Below are positions 1-5,113 of a stretch of DNA of 5,113 bases, piece by piece. Source of the DNA: a bacterium. Its GTDB lineage: Bacteria; Chloroflexota; Dormibacteria; Aeolococcales; Bog-877. Below the pieces are notes generated by a model. It made no database searches and was not told the DNA's origin. It saw only the letters and a list, made by a program, of their open reading frames with translations. The stretch spans positions 1-5,113 of the forward strand of contig JAJZGN010000148.1 in the NCBI GenBank assembly GCA_021798435.1, written 5' to 3'. Position numbers and translations under genes: made by a program. The stretch's first letter is position 1, and each line of letters opens with the position of its first letter.

Positions 1-1
1 A

Positions 2-121
2 GCCCGGGTGGCCGACCTGGAACGGGCCGAGGACATCGATGAGATGTACTGGGAGATCCTGGCGGCGGGGGAAGGTCCCCAGGGGTGGCACCGGCCCGAG
101 TTCAGCTCCGGGGAGGGCTGA
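2..121 (+). CDS. C-terminal end of an unrecognised protein (5' part outside window)
   Basis: The frame is open from the window edge and ends at TGA 119-121, giving 39 C-terminal residues. The segment is acidic and probably helical (motif DLERAEDIDEMYWEIL), followed by a Gly/Pro-rich tail ending in SSGEG. About 35 of 39 codons end in G or C, as in the confident genes here, which supports real coding. The next gene starts 5 bases after the stop on the same strand, so the two are probably co-transcribed. I do not recognise the family from this tail, and no catalytic motif lies in the visible part. The coding call is fairly safe; the function is unknown. Confidence 0.6.
   Translation, partial: ARVADLERAEDIDEMYWEILAAGEGPQGWHRPEFSSGEG
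111..117 (+). promoter_or_regulatory. Shine-Dalgarno site for the zinc-ribbon gene
   Basis: The purine run GGGAGGG lies 9 bases upstream of ATG 127-129, inside the last codons of the preceding gene. It favours ATG 127 as the start over the in-frame GTG at 85, which would overlap the upstream gene by 37 bases. Confidence 0.55.
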
Positions 122-126
122 CCGAG

Positions 127-507
127 ATGGGCGCGGCGCGCCACCTCGTCTGTCCCAACTCCTGCCCAGGGGGGGCCTTCGAGTTGCTGGGCGGTCGGGT
201 TCTGGTCGACTCGTCCGGCCGCTGCCTCCGCCATGAGACGGAGGTGGCTACCTTCGCCTGCGCCATGTGCGGAGCGGTGGCGGTGGACCTGGCGGCGGCA
301 GAGCGGGCCCTGCGGCGCGGGGCCCCACCGCGCCTCGACGAGGAGCTCACCTGCCCCGGATGCGGGGTCACGCTGCTGGCGCCGTCCGGGGTGGATGCGG
401 AGCTGGAGCTCCAATGCCCGGATTGCGGACTGGTGTTCGCCCCCGATGAGGGCAGGGCCAGGTTGCTGGGCTCCGGCACCCCGGAGGCCGACGACGACGG
501 CGGGTGA
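127..507 (+). CDS. Small cysteine-rich protein, probable double zinc ribbon
   Basis: This 126-residue protein of unknown function probably binds zinc through cysteine pairs. The N-terminal half has C9-x3-C13 and C45-x2-C48, with an extra C33 between them. The C-terminal half has C76-x2-C79 (CPGCG) and C97-x2-C100 (CPDCG), the classic spacing of a zinc ribbon with two knuckles. An Arg/Ala-rich stretch (about 55-70) links the halves, and the tail is acidic (DDD near 122-124). There is no signal peptide or membrane segment, so it is probably cytoplasmic. ATG 127 is chosen because a good ribosome site precedes it. The gene follows the partial upstream gene by 5 bases and converges on the PCD gene. 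Such ribbons commonly mediate nucleic-acid or protein contacts or structural metal binding, and nothing here decides between these. The coding call is strong; the zinc-ribbon assignment comes from the motif only. Confidence 0.75.
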   Translation: MGAARHLVCPNSCPGGAFELLGGRVLVDSSGRCLRHETEVATFACAMCGAVAVDLAAAERALRRGAPPRLDEELTCPGCGVTLLAPSGVDAELELQCPDCGLVFAPDEGRARLLGSGTPEADDDGG

Positions 508-521
508 GCACCGGGTGCCTC
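506..521. terminator. Short hairpin in the convergent gene gap (weak terminator candidate)
   Basis: Between the two converging stop codons, GCAC (508-511) pairs with GTGC (515-518) around a 3-base loop. GA (506-507) can extend the pairing with TC (520-521) past one bulged C. Only a TT follows on the plus strand, so this is at best a weak, possibly bidirectional terminator. The whole gap is only 15 bases (508-522). Confidence 0.25.
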
Positions 522-522
522 T

Positions 523-840
523 TCAGCTCAGCTCGTCGATCTTGGCGGCTAGGATGAAGTCGTTGCGAGAGAGTCCCCCGGCGGAATGGGTGGTCAGCTC
601 CACCTCGAGGTGTCCGTACCCCAGTCGCAACTCGGGGTGATGGTCTTCACGCTCCGCCAGCAGGGCGATCCGGACCGCCAGCGCCACCGGCTCCCCGAAC
701 CCTCGCAGCCGGTACTCTCGCCGCAGCCTCCCCCCCTCTGAGCGCCAGCCGGAGCTCAGGCTGGCCAGCATCGCAGCTTCCTCCTCCAAGCGGAGTGCCG
801 GCGCCCCCGGTTGACAGCGCTCGCGGCTCAGTTCGCCCAT
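523..840 (-). CDS. Pterin-4a-carbinolamine dehydratase (PCD/DCoH family)
   Basis: This 105-residue protein is predicted to dehydrate 4a-hydroxytetrahydropterin to quinonoid dihydropterin, which recycles the pterin cofactor of aromatic amino acid hydroxylases. The family signature is complete: D66-H67-H68-P69-E70, then Y75, then T84-H85-S86-A87-G88-G89-L90 and N93-D94. The two histidines at 67-68, H85 and D94 match the conserved active-site positions. W32 and the RRxYRLRGF segment (40-48) match the family's N-terminal half, and the length is typical (about 95-115 residues). It is probably a soluble cytoplasmic enzyme. ATG 838-840 lies 1 base after the upstream gene's stop and has a strong ribosome site (GGAGGTG) 7 bases upstream. 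It is the last gene of the minus-strand unit. No phenylalanine hydroxylase or other pterin enzyme is in the window, so the partner pathway is unknown. The phhB symbol would be plausible but is not assigned without a hydroxylase nearby. Confidence 0.93.
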   Translation of the reverse strand: MGELSRERCQPGAPALRLEEEAAMLASLSSGWRSEGGRLRREYRLRGFGEPVALAVRIALLAEREDHHPELRLGYGHLEVELTTHSAGGLSRNDFILAAKIDELS

Positions 841-841
841 C

Positions 842-2545
842 TCATAGCACCTCCGCCCGCTGCAGGATGCGGTGGGCGATCGCCAGCGCCCCCGCGTAGG
901 TGGCCTCCATCCCCTCGAACCGAAGCCCTCTGGCGCCCAGCGTCCGCGCCTGGGTATAGGGGGTGTCCGAGGCGTAGTGGATGATCCCCACGTCCATCGC
1001 CGGACGGGTCAGGTCCACCTGCTCCTCGGTGGGGTAGCGGGAGCTGTCCCCGGCCTCGTACACCGCCCCCAGGTAAGGACCGCTCTCCATCTCCACCACG
1101 GTGTAGGCGTTGCGGTAGTAGAAGTCCAGATAGGCCCGGTTCTGCAGGAAGGTGCTGCGCACCGAAACCGCTCGCTGGCGGTCGAGCACCGAGCGCGAGG
1201 TCACGTATGGGGCGACGGTGCCGAAGGAGAAGCAGTTGTCCACCCAGTAGGTGTTGGAGCTGTGCTCGTCGTGGACCACGTCGGGGATCATGACGTCGCC
1301 GACATCGGCGTTGAGGGTCGCGGCCTTGCCCAGGATGTAGACCCCCTCCACCCTATCTGTGGCCTCCAGGATCTGGCGGAGGATGTGGTAGGCGCCGAGC
1401 CCGAGGGGGTACTGGATGTTGAGGACCACGTGCGGTGCCCGACCAAGCGCGGGGGCATGGGTGGCCGCCAGCCCCAGGCGGGGGTCGAGATGCTCCCAGG
1501 ACAGCCGATCCAGGACCATCACCTGGGCGGCGACCGCGGTTCCGGACCTCGCCTCCACGTGGTAGATCCCCTCGAGCCGCTCCTCGGCAGCCCTTCGGGC
1601 GCGGGCTTCCGGGTGGGCGGCGAACCACATCCGGGCGGCGAAGTACAGCAGGTTCTCCCGGGAGATCCGGGAGTCGGGCGAGCGGCTCTCCGCGAGCAGT
1701 CCACGCAGGTCCGGGTCGGGTGAGCGGGCTGCCCAGGCCAGGATCTCCTCCCGATGGCGGCGGGCCACACCGGACAAGAGGTTCACCAAGGAGTGGGCGT
1801 TGCTGCTGACGAAGACCAGGGGCCGCTGGCGCAGCCCCTCCCGGGTGAGAACCTCGCCGACCGGTCCCCACCACTCTCGGGTCGCCCGAGCGTAGCCGAC
1901 CTGCGTCCCCCCGACCAGCCGCAGCCGCAGATCCAGCGGGCGGCGCCGGACCTCGCCGAGGAACTCCGGCATCCGCTCCCGGAAGAGGGCCTCCAGCCGG
2001 TCCCAGTCCTCGGGGCCGATCCCCAGCCGGGATCTGGCCACGCGCCCCACGTCGCCGGTGATCCGGCGAAGCCGCCGGTGGGCCTTGTTCCACTCGATCT
2101 GGACCGCGACCAGCATCGGCACCAGGTCGTCGAGATCGGAGCTGCTGGCCAGGGCCGCAGCCAGGGTCCGGCTGTCCTGGCTCCACCACCACCTCCGCCT
2201 GCGGCCGGGGGCGGTCATTGGGACCCAACCTCCTCCGCCCACCATCTCCGAGGGGGACTGCCCCATCACCACACGCTCGAGATGGGGTACCACTGGTGGC
2301 AGCCGCTGCAACGAGTACAGGAGGGCACCGGTGTCTATCTGGTCCGATTCCCCCAGCGGGTGGAGGGACGACCCCATTTCCAGGTGGGCGCGCTCCAGCA
2401 CCCGGGCGCGCACCTCGCCCGAGGAGCGCAGTACGGTGAGGAAGGTCCGCGTGTAGAGCTCCACCTGTTCGCGCCCGGGCGCCTCTGCCGCAGCCTCGGG
2501 CCAGAGGCGGCGGGGCAGAGGCCGCCGGGCGGAGGGCGGGCTCAT
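842..2545 (-). CDS. Two-part protein with C-terminal nucleoside phosphorylase/AMP nucleosidase-like domain
   Basis: The protein has 567 residues. Residues about 373-560 look like the PNP/UDP-phosphorylase fold. They contain LNIQYPLGLGAYHIL (375-389), a glycine/strand segment ILGKAATLNADVGDVMIP (404-421) ending in the VGD-x-x-IP pattern of the superfamily, VEMESG (484-489) matching the ME substrate-ribose motif, and ASDTP (525-529) with D527 at the position of the catalytic Asp. MESG and SD-x-P recall AMP nucleosidase (Amn), which also carries a regulatory N-terminal domain; this comparison is from memory. Residues 1-370 are mostly helical and unrecognised. They contain a glycine run (103-106), RRRRWWW (115-121), QIEWNKAHRRL (149-159) and VFVSSNAHSLVNLL (244-257). 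There is no signal peptide or membrane segment. ATG 2543-2545 overlaps the upstream phosphorylase stop by 4 bases and lacks a strong ribosome site of its own, so re-initiation after the phosphorylase is likely. The likely activity is N-glycosidic bond cleavage of a nucleotide or nucleoside, but a non-catalytic sensor role is possible. Confidence 0.85.
   Translation of the reverse strand: MSPPSARRPLPRRLWPEAAAEAPGREQVELYTRTFLTVLRSSGEVRARVLERAHLEMGSSLHPLGESDQIDTGALLYSLQRLPPVVPHLERVVMGQSPSEMVGGGGWVPMTAPGRRRRWWWSQDSRTLAAALASSSDLDDLVPMLVAVQIEWNKAHRRLRRITGDVGRVARSRLGIGPEDWDRLEALFRERMPEFLGEVRRRPLDLRLRLVGGTQVGYARATREWWGPVGEVLTREGLRQRPLVFVSSNAHSLVNLLSGVARRHREEILAWAARSPDPDLRGLLAESRSPDSRISRENLLYFAARMWFAAHPEARARRAAEERLEGIYHVEARSGTAVAAQVMVLDRLSWEHLDPRLGLAATHAPALGRAPHVVLNIQYPLGLGAYHILRQILEATDRVEGVYILGKAATLNADVGDVMIPDVVHDEHSSNTYWVDNCFSFGTVAPYVTSRSVLDRQRAVSVRSTFLQNRAYLDFYYRNAYTVVEMESGPYLGAVYEAGDSSRYPTEEQVDLTRPAMDVGIIHYASDTPYTQARTLGARGLRFEGMEATYAGALAIAHRILQRAEVL
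848..854 (-). promoter_or_regulatory. Shine-Dalgarno site for the PCD gene
   Basis: GGAGGTG on the minus strand lies inside the last codons of the upstream gene, 7 bases before ATG 838-840. It gives the PCD gene its own strong initiation signal despite the 1-base gap, and it fixes the start. Confidence 0.6.
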
Positions 2546-4926
2546 CGCCGCAGGCGCAGAGGCTCAGCCATGACCACCGGCGAGTCGGGGGCAACGGGCT
2601 CGGGGAGCGGCGGGGCCGCCAGGGCCCGGACCGCGAATCCGTACCGGCCGGCCGCCATCGGGGAGAGCAGGGCCCGGTAGTGAGCGTGCCCGTTGGAGGC
2701 GGTCTGGTCCAACAGCATGGTCTCCACGGCGGCCGGCGCCAGCTGGCCGTCCTCGGTCACCGGCCCGTGCAGAAGCTGGACCTCCACTTGGTGGGGGCGG
2801 AGCTCTCCGAGCTCAGCCACCGCTTCCACCAGCCGGTCGCGACCCTGGGCGGTTGGGCGGCTGCGGGCCGCCAGCCGAACCTTGCTGAAGTTGCGGCGCA
2901 CCTGGGACCGGAAGCCCGCCAGAGCCAGCGCACCGCGGCCATCTCCGGCCTCCAGCAGGCCCCTGGAGGTGGCCGCGGGCAGGTAGAGGCGGCGCACGTA
3001 ATCCTCGAGCATCCGGGACCCCAGTGCCAGTGGGGTCACAGTGGCCATCGACCGCCTCAAGATCTCCAGCCACCTCTGCGGCAGGCAGTCGTGCTCCCGA
3101 TCGTAGAAGGCGGGGAGCACCTCGTCCTCCAGCAGCTGGAACAGCGCCTCCGCCTCCAGCCTGTCCCTCCGGGCGAGATCCGTCTCGTCCTCAAAGGAGG
3201 GGATGGCGAACCCGTTACCCTCCTGATAGCCCTCGTCCCACCAGCCGTCCAGGATGGAGAGGTTGATGGCGCCGCTGACGGCGGCCTTCTGCCCGCTGGT
3301 GCCGCATGCCTCCATGGGGCGCCTCGGGGTGTTGAGCCAGACGTCGGCCCCCTGGTACATCAGCCGGGCGAGAGCCAGGTCATAGTCCTCGAGGAAGACA
3401 AGGCGGGAGCGCAGCTCGGGGTCCCCCGCAGCCAGGGCCAGCTGCTGGATGATGCTCTTGCCCTCCTCGTCCTGGGGGTGCGCCTTGCCAGCGAACACCA
3501 GCTGCAGGGGACGCTGCGGATCGAGGAGCAGCTTCCGCAGCCGCTCGGGCTGGGCGAAGAGCAGGTCTCCCCGCTTGTAGGTAGCCACCCGGCGGGCGAA
3601 CCCGACCAGGATGCCGCCCTCGTCCAGCGCCCGGTCGGTCCATTCCAGCTCGGAATCCGGCACTCCCTGCCTCCGGAGGGAATGGCGGAGCCGCTCCCGA
3701 ACCGCCCCGATCAGCCTCTGTCGGCCCGGCCGGCGCATCTCCCAGAGTTCGGCTCCAGGCACCGACAGCAGTTGGGAGAAGTCCACCTCCCCCGCCCGGT
3801 CCCAGCTCGGCCCCAGCCGGGTGTCGAGAAGCGCGGCGGCCTCAGGGGAGGCCCAGGAGCGCACGTCCACGCCGTTGGTGACCGCGGCGATGGGGATCTC
3901 GCCGCCGCCCAGCCCCGGCCACAGCCGCCGGAACATCTCCTGGCTGACCTCGCGATGGAGCTCGGAGACCGCATTGGCCCTTCCCGACATCCGCAGTCCG
4001 AAGACCGCCATGTTGAAAGGCGCCGCCGGCTCCTCTCCGGGGAAGTGTCCTAGTGCCATCAACCGGTCCGGGGGAATCCCGAGGTCGGCGCAGAAACCAC
4101 CCAGGTATCGCTCCATCAGCTCCCGGGGAAAGTGGTCGATGCCGGCCGGGACCGGGGTGTGGGTGGTGAAGACGGTCGCGGCCCGCACCAGCTCAACGGC
4201 CTCGTCGAAACCCAGGCCACGGTCCTGGACCAGCTCTCGCAGCCGCTCCAGCACCAGAAAGCCGGCGTGGCCCTCGTTGCTGTGGAAGAGGGCCGGCTCC
4301 TCACCCGCGGCCCGCAGCGCCCGGACCCCGCCGACCCCGAGCATGATCTCCTGGAGGAGGCGGTGCTCGACATCACCGCCGTAGAGGCGGTCCGTGATCG
4401 GGCGCGCCTCCTCGGAGTTGTCCGCCCCCATCGTGTCCAGGAGGTAGAGCGGGACTCTCCCCACCCACTGTCGCCAGACCAGGGCTCGAACGGGGAGCCC
4501 ACCCATCACCACCTCGATCCCTGGGCCCGCGACCGGCTCCAGCCCGCGGACCGCGGGGTCCAGCTCCTCGTACGCCTCCTCCTGCCAGCCCTCTCGGCCC
4601 AGCCGCTGGTGGAAGTACCCCAGGTGGTAGAAGAGGCCGACGCCTACGAGGGGTCGCCCCTCGGCGGCGGCGACCTTGAGGTAGTCGCCCGCCAGCACCC
4701 CCAGTCCCCCTGAGTACTGAGGGAGGTCCTCGCTCACCCCGAACTCGGGCGAGAAGTAGGCAACCTTGGGCATGGCGCCGGGTCGGCCGGAATCCCCGGC
4801 CGGCGGTGCCGCAGCCTGCACCTCGAAGGTCTCGACAATGCGCACGGCCCACAAGGTTACCGGCCGGGCCGCTTCCCATCCCGACTCGACCTCCGTGGGC
4901 CGGTACGAACCTCCGGGAAACCGCAA
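2542..4926 (-). CDS. glgP: Alpha-glucan (glycogen) phosphorylase, short bacterial type (GT35)
   Basis: This enzyme is predicted to phosphorolyse alpha-1,4-glucan to glucose-1-phosphate with pyridoxal phosphate in the cytoplasm. Visible family motifs in order: YFSPEFG (57-63), YSGGLGVLAGD (71-81), FHSNEGHAGF (214-223), FTTHTPVPAG (253-262), TNGVDVRSW (350-358), FARRVATYKR (443-452), FAGKAHPQD (478-486) and EACGTSGQKAAVSGA (539-553), where K547 is the expected PLP lysine. LSILDGWWDEGY (556-567) follows. A beta-rich C-terminal region (about 705-770) also fits this subfamily. The 794 residues lack the roughly 100-residue N-terminal DUF3417 region seen in longer relatives. The start is uncertain. 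The longest frame uses TTG 4924-4926 with a modest AGGGAG 4 bases upstream. GTG 4843-4845 and ATG 4771-4773 (743 residues, starting MPKVAYFSPEFG) are alternatives, and clear family similarity begins only at the last. It is the upstream partner of the 4-base overlap with the nucleosidase-like gene. Confidence 0.95.
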   Translation of the reverse strand: MRFPGGSYRPTEVESGWEAARPVTLWAVRIVETFEVQAAAPPAGDSGRPGAMPKVAYFSPEFGVSEDLPQYSGGLGVLAGDYLKVAAAEGRPLVGVGLFYHLGYFHQRLGREGWQEEAYEELDPAVRGLEPVAGPGIEVVMGGLPVRALVWRQWVGRVPLYLLDTMGADNSEEARPITDRLYGGDVEHRLLQEIMLGVGGVRALRAAGEEPALFHSNEGHAGFLVLERLRELVQDRGLGFDEAVELVRAATVFTTHTPVPAGIDHFPRELMERYLGGFCADLGIPPDRLMALGHFPGEEPAAPFNMAVFGLRMSGRANAVSELHREVSQEMFRRLWPGLGGGEIPIAAVTNGVDVRSWASPEAAALLDTRLGPSWDRAGEVDFSQLLSVPGAELWEMRRPGRQRLIGAVRERLRHSLRRQGVPDSELEWTDRALDEGGILVGFARRVATYKRGDLLFAQPERLRKLLLDPQRPLQLVFAGKAHPQDEEGKSIIQQLALAAGDPELRSRLVFLEDYDLALARLMYQGADVWLNTPRRPMEACGTSGQKAAVSGAINLSILDGWWDEGYQEGNGFAIPSFEDETDLARRDRLEAEALFQLLEDEVLPAFYDREHDCLPQRWLEILRRSMATVTPLALGSRMLEDYVRRLYLPAATSRGLLEAGDGRGALALAGFRSQVRRNFSKVRLAARSRPTAQGRDRLVEAVAELGELRPHQVEVQLLHGPVTEDGQLAPAAVETMLLDQTASNGHAHYRALLSPMAAGRYGFAVRALAAPPLPEPVAPDSPVVMAEPLRLRR

Positions 4927-4949
4927 GGGGCTCCCTGAGGTGGGGCCCC
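4927..4949 (-). promoter_or_regulatory. Hairpin just before the phosphorylase TTG start
   Basis: On the minus strand GGGGC (4949-4945) pairs with GCCCC (4931-4927), and the inner CCC (4944-4942) pairs with GGG (4935-4933) past one bulged A. This gives 8 GC pairs around a 6-base loop. The 3' arm contains the AGGGAG that would serve the TTG start and ends directly against that TTG. It could hide the ribosome site, or it may simply reflect GC richness and argue that translation starts further in. No U-run follows, so a terminator is unlikely. Confidence 0.3.
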
Positions 4950-4965
4950 GCTGCCCGCTGCGGCA

Positions 4966-5112
4966 TCAGAGCTGAGAGCACACGACTGGCGCCTGCTCCG
5001 AGGACTTCGCGACCTGGACGATGCCCTCCTTGACCGCGGTCGGGCTCATCTCGCGACCGGGTGACGGATGCACCGGCGGCCGACGCCGGGACATCTGTTC
5101 CTGGCGGAGACC
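4966..5112 (-). CDS. Possible C-terminal fragment of an upstream gene (5' part outside window)
   Basis: The minus-strand frame is open from the right edge to TGA 4968-4966, giving 48 residues. About 40 of the 48 codons end in G or C, close to the bias of the certain genes, and the last 27 codons are the most biased. The visible sequence starts with an Arg/Pro-rich part and ends in a more ordinary segment (TAVKEGIVQVAKSSEQ, then APVVCSQL). It is in the same frame as the phosphorylase, with the TGA and 39 bases between it and the TTG start. It may be the tail of an upstream operon gene or a short gene starting at an internal ATG. I do not recognise it. A competing plus-strand frame across the same bases has lower G/C third-position bias and no ordinary start codon. 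Confidence 0.3.
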   Translation of the reverse strand, partial: GLRQEQMSRRRPPVHPSPGREMSPTAVKEGIVQVAKSSEQAPVVCSQL

Positions 5113-5113
5113 G

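Noticed and set aside
872..1723. Plus-strand open frame (283 codons) opposite the nucleosidase-like gene
   Set aside because: It is antisense to the conserved C-terminal domain and its translation is rich in His, Val, Gly and Pro, as expected for a shadow of GC-rich coding sequence.
1353..2594. Minus-strand 413-codon frame overlapping the nucleosidase-like gene in another frame
   Set aside because: Its translation is dominated by Gly, Pro, Ala and Arg with no motifs, while the overlapping frame carries the superfamily motifs and fits the operon spacing.
2680..4053. Long plus-strand open frame (457 codons) opposite the phosphorylase
   Set aside because: It lies wholly antisense to a gene with unmistakable family motifs. 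High GC content removes stop codons from opposite frames, and its translation shows no recognisable motif.
4966..4968. TGA between the upstream frame and the phosphorylase as a selenocysteine or readthrough codon
   Set aside because: The 13 codons after the TGA and the next 51 show no family similarity, and the hairpin downstream is not a recognisable SECIS element. An ordinary stop is the simpler reading.
4373..4981. Minus-strand 202-codon frame across the phosphorylase N-terminus, with an internal ATG preceded by GGAGGT
   Set aside because: The ribosome-like site and ATG near 4885 are tempting, but the frame gives Arg/Gly-rich sequence without motifs. The phosphorylase motifs from residue 57 on are in the other frame, and nothing indicates a frameshift between them.
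4939..5073. Plus-strand open frame at the right edge (segment DWRLLRGLRDLDDALLDRG)
   Set aside because: It reads protein-like, but it has no ATG, GTG or TTG start, is only 45 codons including the stop, and shows weaker third-position G/C bias than the minus-strand frame over the same bases.

Overview
The window is uniformly GC-rich. Its reading frames have strongly G/C-biased third codon positions, short gaps and overlapping gene ends. This fits a high-GC bacterium, such as an actinomycete or another high-GC soil-type lineage (for example high-GC Chloroflexota or Dormibacterota-like bacteria). Nothing in the sequence fixes the taxon, and no rRNA, tRNA, mobile element or CRISPR array is visible.

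Left part, plus strand (2-507): the last 39 codons of an unrecognised gene, then after 5 bases a small protein of about 126 residues carrying several CXXC-type cysteine pairs (a probable double zinc ribbon). These two look like one transcription unit.

Middle and right part, minus strand (5112 down to 523): a compact unit that converges on the first. In transcription order it holds a possible C-terminal gene fragment at the right edge, an alpha-glucan (glycogen) phosphorylase of the short bacterial type (glgP-like), a 567-residue two-part protein whose C-terminal third looks like a nucleoside phosphorylase/AMP nucleosidase fold, and a pterin-4a-carbinolamine dehydratase (PCD/DCoH). The phosphorylase and the nucleosidase-like gene overlap by 4 bases. 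The nucleosidase-like gene and the PCD gene are separated by 1 base. All three are therefore probably co-transcribed and at least partly translationally coupled.

Functionally, the phosphorylase would release glucose-1-phosphate from storage glucan. The nucleosidase-like protein is the least understood member. Its C-terminal core retains motifs reminiscent of AMP nucleosidase, and its roughly 370-residue N-terminal part matches nothing I can name. Its tight linkage to the phosphorylase is the most interesting point: it may tie nucleotide or energy status to glycogen breakdown, but that is inference. The PCD is well conserved, yet no pterin-dependent enzyme is visible nearby.
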